Positions 37,762 through 48,378 of a stretch of DNA of 64,000 bases are shown piece after piece; the stretch's first letter is position 1; each line of letters starts with the position of its first letter. This DNA is from Podaxis mareebaensis (lineage: Eukaryota; Basidiomycota; Agaricomycetes; Agaricales; Agaricaceae): NCBI GenBank assembly GCA_018524725.1, contig JAEUWP010000139.1:666863-730862 (forward strand), given 5' to 3'. The notes beneath the pieces were generated by a model. The model saw only the letters and a program-made list of their open reading frames with translations, was not told the origin of the DNA and searched no databases. The position numbers and the translations under genes are program-made.

Positions 37762-40261
37762 ATGTTGTCTACCCTTGTTCAAGTTTTCTCACTTTACACG
37801 GTTTCGTTGGTTGTCTGGAACTTGCTGAAACGTTTTACGGTCGAGTCGCCTTTGGATATCTTGCCCGGACCACCCTCTGCTTCATTCCTCTCTGGTGCGT
37901 ATCTGTCGTTTTAGTGAAAAGGAGCTGAACGCTGAGCGGTGACGCCGGGATACCTTAGGAAATATTCACCAGCTGCTCGACCCAGATGGATGGGAATTCC
38001 ACCATCGTCTCAAGCGCTGTGGATCCCTCAGGCTTTCTTGTTTCCTTTTTCTCCACAGAGCTCACAACCCATGACTAGATGAGGGGATCGTGGAGGTTAG
38101 AGGAGCACTTGGGATAGGGCACTTTGCCTTGATTTCTTGACATGACATTGACTGGGAAAAGGACCGTGCTCTGGTCATTTCAGACCCAAAAGCTCTCCAC
38201 CACATTATAGTCAAAGACCAATATAATTATGAACCAATTGCATTTGTCAAGTAGGTCGCATTCTTTGAGATTGTGTATTGCGAGAATCTCACGCTCGGTC
38301 TTTAGCCGCAACGTAGCTCTTCTCGGTAAAGGCTTGATCTCCACCTTGGGTAAGTTCTCTCTATTCTGATTACCAAGTATATTTTCTCACAAGTTGATAG
38401 GTGAACAGCACAGGAAACAGAGGAAAATGATGAATCCCGTCTTTTCGATCAATCATATGCGTGAAATGAGTAAGTTGGATATCTTCTGTTCGTAGTATAA
38501 GGCTCATTCACGTATCTTACAGCTCCTTTGTTCTACGAAGTGACAGAACGGGTATGTGCCAGTAGTTCCTCAGGACCAAGTGTACTCATCAGATTTCAAG
38601 TTGCGGACTACGTTGACAAAGAAAGCGAAGAATGGCCCTCAAGAGATTGATATCCTTCATTGGATGACTAGGACGGCACTCGAATTGATTGGTCAGAGTG
38701 GAATAGGCTACTCTTTTGATCCCTTGGTGGACGATGAGGTGCATCATCCTTACCCTATATCCATAAAGAAGCTTGTGTGAGTCTTCCTCACATTTGTTGG
38801 TGAAATGTGTCTAACACATTAGTCCTTTGTCTCTCCTCTAGCAGGCTCCTTGGTGGGCATTTCGGCTTCTTTGTGGCCAAGATCATGCCGGTAGCTGTAA
38901 AATTCGATTATCCACGCTTGAAGAGGTTCATTATGGAACACACCCCTTGGAGACGAGTGCAGGAGATCACAGAGTTGACCGATCTCATGCATAATACCTC
39001 TCTTGAAATTATCAGGGTCAAAAAGGAAGCTATGAATAGCAGTGATCCAGCTGTTGTTGTGGAGATAATGGAGAAGAAGGACATCATCACAATTCTCAGT
39101 GTGTCGACAAGCTAGAGCTTACGTCTACGAACTGACGGGCATCCCAGTGAAAGCAAATATTCAAGCAGAAGAAGAGGATCGCTTGAGTGATGAGGAAGTC
39201 TATGAACAGGTATGTCTGACATCGATTCACTTTCCTGCTCTAACACTGCATAGGTCTCGTAGGTCACCTTGAAGTGAACTTTGACTCTTACTGATACCAC
39301 TGTTCCAATGTAGGACCTTTGTATTTGCAGCCATGGAGACAACGTCATCAGCACTGTCCCGCATCCTGCACCTGCTGTCTTTGCACACAGATGTTCAAAG
39401 CAGGCTATGCAACGAAATCCATGAGGCTCAGAAGGACGGCAAATTGACTTATGACCAGCTGGTTTCCTTGCAGTACCTAGATGCAGTCTGCAGGGAAACC
39501 CTCCGAGTGTAGGTGGTGAATGATCGTTAGGCATGACACTACCTGATTTTGCGATGCAGATATCCTCCTATCACTTTCGCCGCCACCCGCACATAAGTGG
39601 CTATCTCTTTGGGGCATATCATATGCTGATGCTATTGTAATTCAGGGCAAGCAAGGACATGATTCTACCTTTGTCAAAGCCAGTTGTCGGTGTAGACGGC
39701 AAAGAGGTGTCGGAGATTACGGTGCCCAAGGGTACTGATATCGTTATATCCATCCTCGGCTCGAACACAAACCTGGATCTATGGGGAGCTGATGCACTTG
39801 AATGGAAACCGGAACGGTGGTTATCGCCTCTTCCCGAAGCGGTGGGGCAAGCGCATGTATCTGGGATTTATTCTCACCTGTTCGTCCCGACTGTCTCGCT
39901 GTATACCGTGTCATGCAACTGATTCTTCCTGTCCAGGATGATATTCTTGGGAGGTGGTCGGGCTTGCATATGGGTGGACTCACAAAGTGCATTAACAATT
40001 GTCAATGATGGATAACTGTGCAGTGGTTTCAAGTTTTCGCAGCTGGAAATGAGTATGTCAAGTTTTCATCCCTACAGTCCTACACTTATGCGACAAATGC
40101 ATTGCAGAGGTTGTCTTGTCCATGCTTCTCAGCACACTCCAGTTCGAGATTTCAGAGAAACGAAAGATTATGTGGAAAAAGACGGATATGCTGGACCCTA
40201 TGTGGAGGAGTTGGATCAAACAAGGCAACAGCTGCCCTTGATCATGAGCCTGGCTGATTGA
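37762..40261 (+). pseudogene. Cytochrome P450 pseudogene (duplicate of 32467-34967)
   Basis: Same exon order as the intact copy and still recognisable at the anchor (MLSTLVQVFSLYTV), AMETTSSALSRILHLL, CRETLRV, EWKPERW and FLGGGRACI. Lesions compared with the intact copy: an in-frame TGA at about 38072 in the exon after the hinge; the donor of that exon changed from GT to AT (38114); a 1-nt deletion near 38595 before KLRTTL; a lost donor at about 39592 (ataagt for gtacgt); and a changed donor after the heme Cys codon (cat-atgggt). Several independent hits indicate a dead gene, not a sequencing slip. Confidence 0.85.
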
Positions 40262-42814
40262 AGACCGTGTCTTCCTGCCTCTCTTAGTAAACACACCTCG
40301 CACTTTTGCAGAAATAGTGGATAGTCTTAACTTGCATTCGACCACGTTATTGTGGGAGAGACAATGCCGTTACTCAAGTACAGTCCGGTACAATTGTTCA
40401 GCCTTCTCTCGCCTGTAAATATACTTCTATGTTTTGTTTTCCCACTGTTTGAACCAGGCATTCTCGTGCTCTATCCTTAAACCCCATAATCTCTCCTCGG
40501 GAGGCTAGATACACCACGCATGGTGTGTATCAGCTCTCACTAGGATTACTCCTCTCGAGAATAACACCTTTCACGTCAGTTTTTGCTGCCTCACAATTGT
40601 CCTGAGCGTACTAGTGACTCCTCGGCAGGTTTATGAGGAGTGTGTAGGAACGGAAGTATGGTCCAAGACCGGGTAGTGAAGCTCTCCGGCTCCCGGAGTT
40701 TCCCATGCCCTCGGTGCTCGGGAATATCGACGAGTCATTGAAGCTCGACACAAGGTGCAAAGAAGCCGGGGAGAACAGCGGAGAGGTATACTGTCACGTA
40801 ATGAAGCCTCTCAAGCGAGTGGCAAATATAGATATGGAGAAACACTTAACTCTGTTTGTCTTGAGGGCCCTACACACCAGGCAGATTTGAGCCATGCTAT
40901 TGCTCATCCTGGTTATTGTTGTTCCACATGTGAGTGACATCAATCACAACGAAATCCCGGGTGGCGTAGCTTCGCATCCCTGCTTTCTTTGCCTCCGTGA
41001 ATTAATAATCAAGGAGCGGTTTTTTCGCTTTAATTCTGATGTTCTAGTCGAAACAGTTTCACCATCCGAAAAACACCCGCCTTGCTCTCTCTGCTCTCCG
41101 ATCAACAGATTGAAATGAACAGCTTACAGGTGCGACGAAGAGTTCTTATTTAACCATAATCTTGTGCTCGTTTGAGCCCCCACGTTGGGTCATATACGTC
41201 TGCAAGATCATCAATGATGGCTCTGGTGATTAGCTAGGCATCAAAGCAAAGCACTTGCGAGTGACGGGGTAATCATTGTTGGGTGACCATCCTGAACGAA
41301 TTTTGTTATCCATTCTGCAAATCTAGTTCGGGTCAGAAAACCCCAGTTGTAAGGGAAGGCCCCTATGAGGGATTGGCCAATAACATAGCCACAATACTTA
41401 GCACAAAATTCAATATCGCATGTCCTCCGGCGTAGATTTTCGGCAGTCATGCAGTTGAAATCAGCTAATGACCCGAACAGGTTACTCCCTACTTCGAGCT
41501 TCATGTGGCTTTGTGAACATATAAGTCGTGTTCGTAGCACCTGAGACGTGCTTCTTCACCAGTTGGTTATCTTCTATCTCAGGTGTATTGTAAAATATAT
41601 CTATCACACATATTTGACATCGCGATTGACGTCAGTCGGACGATATAATTTGGCAGATTCAAACAGTCGAAAGATGATATTACAGCATGAACCTCACTGT
41701 CCAGCCGCCTGGGCTTCTGGACCGGCAATCGAATGCCAAATACCGTTGCATGGCGGTGTCACTGGTAGGCAGACTCGAAAGAGTTTAAGAATGTTTTTAA
41801 AATATGGTAGTCAACATGAAGTCTTCAGGTTGAAACCGAGAACTAAAAGTTACCTGATATCAGAAGAGTATTGATGCTATTTAAAGCTTCTGCTTCATCA
41901 GAACCGTGGAGTAATATTACAGGGCTTCGAATTATTTGATCTAGATGAGGGAAACCCACATTGGGGATAGCAAAAAACTCAAGAAATGCTCTAATGCACG
42001 ATTTGATAGGATGCTGTTCAATTGGGGAATAGCCAGGAAAACTGGTTGAGAATGCCTACGGCTGTATTGAGTCCATTGCTCGGAGGTGCCAATCCGGTGT
42101 GGGTATGGTCATATTCAGTGCTGCGGGATTGTGTCCCTGCGAGGGACGTCGTCCGCCCGAAGCTATTGAAGACCCGGAACAATTGTGATTGACAGCGCGT
42201 ACCAATGCGTGAACGTCAGCTCCTATTTCCTGCCCATTCCCTCCGTTGGGGTGTCGACGTAATTCTGGTTAATGAAGTTTGAGGATGAGCCTGAGGTCCA
42301 TGCACTGATTGATCCACTCATCGGCACAACCTCAGATAAGTCGAATGATAGGAGCCGATCGAAAACCTAGCTGGCACAAACTTTGTAGGTAAGCGTTTGA
42401 TTACTCGATTCCGATGCGACTAGCAGTCGGTGCTGTCCCTAGATTAATTAAAGCGAAAGCTTCTAGTGAAGTAGTAGCCCTATAGCTTTTAGTGACATCC
42501 GAAGATCCGGAACCCTTCAAATGGAGCCTCGTGCTTTGGATACGTACGGTTCCAAAGTTAACAGCAGAAATGCTTCGGCTGCATCGTTGAAATGATCCCA
42601 AACATGGGTAACTAACTGACCTATAAAGGCCGCATGAAAACTGCTGGGGCTCCTCAGAATCCAAAGCACCTCGCTCGAGTAAGTGTGGTTTCACCATAAC
42701 CAACGGTATTGAACTGACTTGTTTGATCGCCAGTTGGAAACTCTTGCTTTCATTGTAGGCTCACCTCGACTGGCCTAGGAATGCTGCCGCTAACGTGTCC
42801 ATTCTAGATACAAA
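40262..42814. other. Gene-poor interval before the secreted protein
   Basis: 40262-40590 is the unit B 3' flank. Minus ORFs at 41241-41540 (99 codons) and 42401-42703 (100 codons) are open but match nothing I know and have no clear partner exons. The remainder is AT-rich and shows no structure I can name. Confidence 0.4.
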
Positions 42815-43051
42815 ATGAAGTTCACCGTCGCTCTCGCTCTCGCTGCGTCTCTCTTCGCCACCGTCTTGGCGAACCCCGTTGAGGGTGTCACTGAGATCGG
42901 TGCTCGTCAGGCTCCTAATTGCTTCTGGAGCGGCACCGCACCCTTCTGCGCTGGCTCTTGCCCCGCAGGCTACATTGACAAGGGCACTGACTCCTGTGGT
43001 GATGGCGCTTGCTGCGTGACTGGATACAAGAAATATTGCTGCATGTCCTGA
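42815..43051 (+). CDS. Small secreted cysteine-rich protein
   Basis: Intronless 78-residue protein. Signal peptide MKFTVALALAASLFATVLA, a short pro-like segment (NPVEGVTEIGARQ) and a compact domain with eight cysteines in 46 residues, arranged C-x8-C-x3-C-x11-C-x4-CC-x8-CC and ending CCMS. All cysteines are in the mature part, so four disulfides are likely. Glycine- and aromatic-rich spacing (GTAPFCAGSCPAGY) suggests a small disulfide-rich fold. The function is unknown; proteins like this in fungi are extracellular and may act in cell-wall, interaction or defence contexts. The ATG at 42815 directly begins the signal peptide. Confidence 0.82.
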   Translation: MKFTVALALAASLFATVLANPVEGVTEIGARQAPNCFWSGTAPFCAGSCPAGYIDKGTDSCGDGACCVTGYKKYCCMS

Positions 43052-43324
43052 ACGACTCGCAGCGGTGGTGGGAGTGTTGAAGAATGAAGGAAACAAGAGC
43101 CTCTTGACTCGTACTTCGTATCGTGTATCTTGCGTCTTGTGTGTTGTGTTTCTTGCAGGATCTGAATGTAGCGTGTTTCTCCAAATCTTCTTTGCCCGGA
43201 AAGCACCGGGCGCCGTCCACCAGGCTTATAGCGACAACACTCAAAAGATGAGGGGCTAATTTAACCGCCATGACTGGTCTCCGTCGTCGTTCCTAGTGGT
43301 GAGCGCTGAATTTTGGGTCGGGCT

Positions 43325-43450
43325 TGACTGTTCTCGGATTGCGATCAGCATCGGCTAGGGTCATCAGCAACTGGGAACTGATACTGTGCTGCCCTCACCA
43401 TATGTGATTGAACAAAGTTCTTGAATTTCACCGCACATCGAATTTCCATC
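43325..43450. repeat. Upstream block shared with 35387-35510
   Basis: About 120 nt that resembles the sequence upstream of the truncated DXO-like copy. It lies 150-280 nt before DXO-like gene 3, so it may be an old shared promoter or 5' flank of this gene family. Confidence 0.6.
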
Positions 43451-43601
43451 TCGCTGCACTCTTCGTGGTTCGAAGTATGCTTTGCTACATAACCCTTTGG
43501 GACATTCCTGTCTCGGTCCTATTTCTGTTCGCGCAGCAACGCCACACCAGCTTCCCAGTACTTCGTAAGAATAACACCAGAAAGTTCGTAGACACTCCCC
43601 A

Positions 43602-45023
43602 ATGGTCGTTTTTCTTCCTCACTATTCGATGACTCCTGGTATGCAAGTCTATAAAAAGTTGGTCGTTTCGGTCACTCAAACATCCCGCACCGTACTCGAC
43701 ACAATGCAAGCACGCTCCAAGTTGGATGGGCTGAGCGAGCCTCTCTGTACTATCAAGGTACCCGATCCGGACCCCGAAATTGCTGAACGTACTATGGACC
43801 TGCTCGAAGACTGTCGCTACATAGGCTCTTACGACTGGGTCCCGGACGCGGAAGAAGATGACCCTGCTATCGTTGTACCAGGTTTGAAGTCCCCCCAAGA
43901 ACCTCCCTGTATGGGATGAATTGTTGACCAGTGATCCTATACAGGTTCTCCCAACGTCTGGATCAACCCCACGCTCCCTCTCACAGTTCTTCCCGACAGA
44001 GGAAAACAGTTCCGTGATCATAACGGCTATATCCTCCCCGGCCAACCTCTCCTACCTCTCTTAGTGGCTGTCAATGAACAACAGATCTTCCCCCGTCAAG
44101 ACTGGAAGACGGTCGACTTCCTGACTGACCGCAATGGTCTTCGCAAACTCCTTCGTTGGGTCACCCAGGCTAGTGGTCGGAATGACTTCCGCATCGATAC
44201 GCAATTAGTTGGGAAGAAAACAGTCGTTCTCAATCGCTGGGAGCCAAAGACAACTGGATTTGTGAATGGGAGCTCGTACGGATTTAATTTTGAGAAATTT
44301 ACTACAAAGCCTATGCCACCCGCTACTGAGCGATCCGCATGGCATCATCGTATCGTCACATACGTGGGTTTGTTTTCCTTATTTAGCCGGTCGGTAATCT
44401 AAACGTTGCTTCGGTGATTACCACAGAAATTTGGTCGCTTCAGGATGGTCGTCCAATTTGAAGTCGATGGCTGTCTGTCTGAGGACCAGGCAGCCTCGAA
44501 TTCGCAGGAAGATGACGAAGTCCTTATCAAAGCCATGGAAAACATGGGACTTTCAAACCAAAAAACGTCGTCCACCGCTGCGCCAACTTCTGAAGCCAAA
44601 AGTCCGCAGCAGAGGTCGAGCGTCTTTGGTTTGAAGGTCCACCGCCGAGGCAACGCCAACATCCCTCATTCGTCCATCCTCGAATTGACGACGTCGACAA
44701 AGAGGGTGGACTGGAAGGACCGCTACCCCCAGCTTTACTTTTCGCAGACTGGAAACCACATTGCAGGACGCCATACGAACGGGACGTTCCACACAATAAA
44801 TATCGTGCCTTTATCGTCTATCCAGTGCCAGAGCGCCATCGCTAATTTACAACCGTCACTCAGGAAGCTCGAGGAAGCTTTGAGACAGATCCAGTCTATC
44901 GTCATCGAGCATGGGAAGGAGGAGCGTCTCAGTTTGGTGTATGAGAAGCCGAATTTGATGGTTCACAGGAGACTGGAAAGTTCAAGTTGCTTCCCACCTG
45001 AAGCTCTAGCGCTGTTTGACTGA
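43602..45023 (+). CDS. DXO/Rai1-like fold protein, paralogue 3
   Basis: About 435 residues from the 43602 ATG. An in-frame ATG at 43704 (MQARSKLDGL) aligns better with paralogue 2 and may be the true start. Introns follow AIVVPG and HHRIVTY. Blocks: DCRYIGSYDW, VDFLTDRNGLRKLLRWV (Arg motif I), FRIDTQLVGKKTVVLNRWE, YGFNFEKFTT (motif II), MVVQFEVDGC (motif III), ILELTTSTKRVDW (motif IV, Thr where Lys is expected), RYPQLYFSQTGNHIAGRHTN, and IVIEHGKEERLSL with CFPPEALALFD at the end. A linker of about 55 residues between motifs III and IV is Ser/Gln-rich and variable among the three paralogues. No P450 follows this copy. Confidence 0.82.
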
Positions 45024-45389
45024 TGTGTAAAGTCGTCGGTTGTGTAAATGTCCAGTATTCAACTATGAAGTCCAAATCTATGTATTGCATCCGAAGATAC
45101 ACATATGCTATTTTATGTCCAAATAATGATATCTGAGAGCATTTACCCCTGGAGCTTCTCAGCGGAAGCGGTGGAAGGTGAGGTGGATTTCGCCTACAAA
45201 ACCAAGTGTCAGACCCCGAGTCCGTTGATTCCCAAACACGAACACGTGATCGAAGAAATAACCAGAAAACGTAAATGGCAGAAAGAATTGGAATATAACG
45301 CGCCGGTATAGGCGGCTGTAAACGAAAATCGGCGCGAAGGCGGTGAATAAGGGCTAGGAGGGAGAGGAAAGGAAGAGAATGTGAAAGAA
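45024..45389. other. Intergenic region, convergent 3' ends
   Basis: Lies between the 3' ends of DXO-like gene 3 and the minus-strand membrane protein. It probably contains two terminators; no gene seen. The membrane-protein ORF could extend into it if gtgagtgcttaa at 45390 is a splice donor. Confidence 0.35.
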
Positions 45390-46321
45390 TTAAGCACTCA
45401 CAGCCTCATCTGGCTTCGTGTCCGGGGTAGTCTTGAGTTTCTTTCCCTCGACAGGGGGACTTTCCTCCCGAGCAGGCTCCTCAGGTGCGGATTCCTCAGT
45501 CTTCTCCTCTACAGTGGCAGCCTCAGGGGCACCTTCCTCTTTGTTAGCCTCCTCCTGACAAATATTCAGCATACTGCCGTGTATAACAGTGGGAGGTGAT
45601 ACACACGCCAACGGGAGCTTGCTCAGCAGCAGTCAAGGTAGCGGCAGTGGCTTCTGGCTACGAAAACTGTGAGCACCTCATAGCATCACAGGAAATAAAC
45701 CAAACTCACGGACTGCGAATCTTTGGGAACGTCGCTCCCCTATCCCAAATTCCATATATCAACTTTCCACTTCTCGGGCCCCCCTCAACACTCACCTGCG
45801 AAAGCGCGATGGAGTGTGTGACGTCAGCCGGTGTACCTTCATCATCCTTCATGATCTCATGCTGCTTCGACTGGCGTTCAGCTTTCTCCTTCTCCAACGT
45901 CGGGAAATCATGCTTGTCATGATGGACAGCATGAGCGTGCTGAGCTTTCCGCGCAGAGGGTGAGACAAGGTATAAAAACTGTAGCAAGAGCGGAGTAAAT
46001 AACCATATGAGCGAACATTCTTGACTCTGGAGTGGGAAGGAATACGTACCATGGGACCAAATACGACGGCAGCACCAATCTAAAGCATTAGGAATAAATG
46101 AGAGATTAGTATGACAACAATATGAAACGGAAAGATGAAAGGGGACTTACAATCCAAGGGAGGTCGGACTTTTTGGGCTGAGCACCATGTGACTGGGCAC
46201 TCATGTTCCTCCTGGCGGGGAGTGCGTAGTTCGCGCGAGGCCTCGCAGCTGCACGGAGAGATGCAAAGGCACTACGAGCGAGACGAGCAGACATGGCGAG
46301 CAGAGAGAAAAATCTGGACAA
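45390..46321 (-). CDS. Predicted mitochondrial single-span membrane protein with acidic tail
   Basis: The N-terminus is rich in Ala/Arg/Ser without acidic residues (SARLARSAFASLRAAARPRA), a typical mitochondrial presequence. Then comes KKSDLPWIIGAAVVFGPMFL, a membrane segment made by splicing three exons, followed by YLVSPSARKAQHAHAVHHDK and a charged coiled-coil-like tail (PTLEKEKAERQSKQHEIMKD). The last exons are Glu/Ala/Pro-rich (EEANKEEGAPEAATVEEKTE). The membrane-YLVSPSARK arrangement is shared by small uncharacterised fungal mitochondrial proteins; no function is known to me. Start at 46321 or the in-frame ATG at 46294. The 3' end is uncertain: the stop lies inside a donor-like gtgagtg. 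Confidence 0.65.
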
Positions 46322-46448
46322 AAGTAAATATGTAACCCAGTGTTCGGAATGTTCAAGTGTTCATTCCCGTGGGACTTGGGGCACGGGTCATACCGGCTGA
46401 TGACGTATATTCCCAGGTTGCCTCATAACCGGTCGAGTACTCTAAAGT

Positions 46449-48244
46449 CTACCATTCTAATCCTAGCTTTGATAACAAAACTAATCCCATCGCAGCTTGG
46501 AACGGCTCCTCTATAGCAAGTCTCTCATCCAGCAAATAGTTAAGTACCCCTTCCCTCCCAAACAGGTGTTCGCTTTCGGGCAACCGAAACGGTTCCAGAC
46601 ATTCTTGTAGGTGAATGAGCGGAGCGCAGTCGTAGTTTAGACCAGAAAAATCGAAGTAATCAGAGTCAGTGCTCCAAGGAGTATCCTGACTTTCGTTCCC
46701 GATAGTCAGAGGATAATGAAAGTGTCCTGGAGTCTCATCAAGTGTATCGTCCATGAGCCTCGCCGGAAGTCTCGGGCTCTGGCCAAAGCGTGGCACTGCT
46801 AGGTCGACTTCAGCCGGTGGTGGCAGGAATGGAGATTCAGAGGTGTCAGAGGCCAAGGAAAGAGCTTGGGACGCGGAAGCAGTCATAGCCCCTGCCAACA
46901 CTGGCGGAAGAGTCTGTAATGTAACCCACAGAATCAGCATTGAACCAAGGAAAACGGTAGTCCAATGACCGGAAAGGGCGTCGCATGGCTGGGCAACATA
47001 GCAGTATATGAGGCAGAATTGTTGTTGTAATGGGCTGTATGCGTCGCCAGAGTTTGTGTGGGAAGATCCCAAGGGATTCGACTAGACCAAGCCTCCCGAG
47101 CTAGACCTCCGAGGCTAGAATCAGAGCAGGTAGCTATACCAGCGGTTGACCCTACCAGTCAGCAGAAAGGAAGATTCAGAAGCAGGAGCATAGTTTATCA
47201 TTGCCCGAGTGTAAGCGGAACTGGAAGCTCCGGCGCCACTCGAGACTGGTGACGGGGGCCGCTGGGGTCCTGGACCTAGGCCGTTTTGATAAGGAGAACC
47301 AGTTTCCGCTTCCACAGGAACGGGATCAGAATAGTCCCTTGGCACCAAATGCCGGAAGTCAGTGCACATAGAAGGACCTGGTTCTTGGTATGAACGAGTC
47401 GTCCGGGAACTGCTGGGTGCCGTGGTGGTGAAACGTCCAATGGGCGAGTGCATCCCGGTCATGGAAGCAGTAGTCAGATAATCAAAGGCATTGGATAGAC
47501 TTGTGCTACTTGTCTGAAGCTGAGAAGTGACCTGCGAGTGAATTGGTGGAAGAACTGGCGGTCGCGGTGCTGTAAGAGTCTCCTGATTCTCTTGGATCGT
47601 GTAAGAAGCCAGGACTGTATGCCGTGATTGTATCGGTCGCTCCTTGGGTTCCATGGCGGCAGAGACAGACGACAGCGGCACCTGTACATCTTGAGGTTCC
47701 GGCTTCACAACGGGCTTCTGAGCATTTTGCCTCTTTCCGCGGGCTCCGCGACGGGTGGTCTTTGCTTTGGCCGGTCTCACGTTGGCAACAGTAGCATCTT
47801 GGCCAAGAGATCGAGGTGGAAACAAAGGCGGCTCAGTCATCATCGAAGTTTCCGTATATTCAGTTTTGAATGTCACGATATCCAAATTGGAGGAATGGGC
47901 TGGTGCGGACCCCTCGACCATGGTGATAGTACTTGGGGACACAGAACCCGAGGCCACGTCGACGACCTCGACTGCTTTTCGAGATTTGCTCCGCTGCCTC
48001 CCGAACCAGTTGCTGATCCATTTTCTTGACCTGCAAGTGATTGACGCAGGTAACAGAATATCAGTAACGTACACGAAGACAAGGAAAGCGCATACAGGCC
48101 CGTTTGCTGACTCAACTCTTGAAGGGCCTGAGAAGAGGGATTTTGCGAGAGAGCATATGCAGCCTGGAGAAGAGCTGTCTGAGTAGGATCTGCCCGAATA
48201 ATAGGCGCTTTCCGTCTCCTAGGTGGGGAACTTGGAGGGTCCAT
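46449..48244 (-). CDS. Homeodomain transcription factor
   Basis: Nuclear DNA-binding protein. The homeodomain lies at the N-terminus: TALLQAAYALSQNPSSQA, then QELSQQTGLSRKWISNWF and GRQRSKSRK, made by splicing over a 65-nt intron between TGL and SRK. The recognition helix keeps W-F-x-x-x-R-x-K but has WFGRQR in place of the common WFQNRR. The basic stretch RRRKAPI precedes it. The remainder (about 450 residues) is low-complexity Ser/Pro/Thr-rich with a basic AT-hook-like KAKTTRRGARGKRQ, ending in an acidic/hydrophobic C-terminus (LNYLLDERLAIEEPFQAAM). It is not paired with a second homeodomain gene. The ATG at 48244 lies 134 nt from the divergent aldo-keto reductase start, so the promoter is shared. 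Targets unknown. Confidence 0.82.
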
Positions 48245-48378
48245 GGGTGGCAATTGCCAAGTTGAGACGAATGAGATCGTCCTGGCTCTAAAAGGGAAAT
48301 TAATGCCGTCACCCCACACATACAAATGCTCTCACACTCGTATCCAACCACTGATCACGAACCGCTCAAACTTCCGAC
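48245..48378. promoter_or_regulatory. Short bidirectional promoter
   Basis: Only 134 nt separate the divergent start codons of the homeodomain gene and the aldo-keto reductase gene, so both must be driven from here, or their mRNAs start inside it. No clear TATA element is visible. Confidence 0.6.

Larger units (their letters stand above)
36155..40590. repeat. Segmental duplication, unit B (decayed)
   Basis: Second copy of 31170-35245, same orientation. It is slightly longer, mainly because of about 420 extra bases at roughly 36785-37205 that are absent from unit A. Both genes inside are broken while their unit A partners are intact. Confidence 0.9.

Noticed and set aside
37762..40261. Second functional P450
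   Set aside because: In-frame stop, lost donors and a 1-nt deletion relative to the intact copy.
14796..45023. Annotation of the three paralogues as geranylgeranyl pyrophosphate synthetase
   Set aside because: No DDxxD-type aspartate-rich motifs or prenyl-synthase helices are present; the motif order fits DXO/Rai1 instead.
46449..48244. Mating-type A (HD1/HD2) locus
   Set aside because: Only one homeodomain gene, no divergently paired partner, and none of the flanking genes I associate with that locus, such as a mitochondrial intermediate peptidase.
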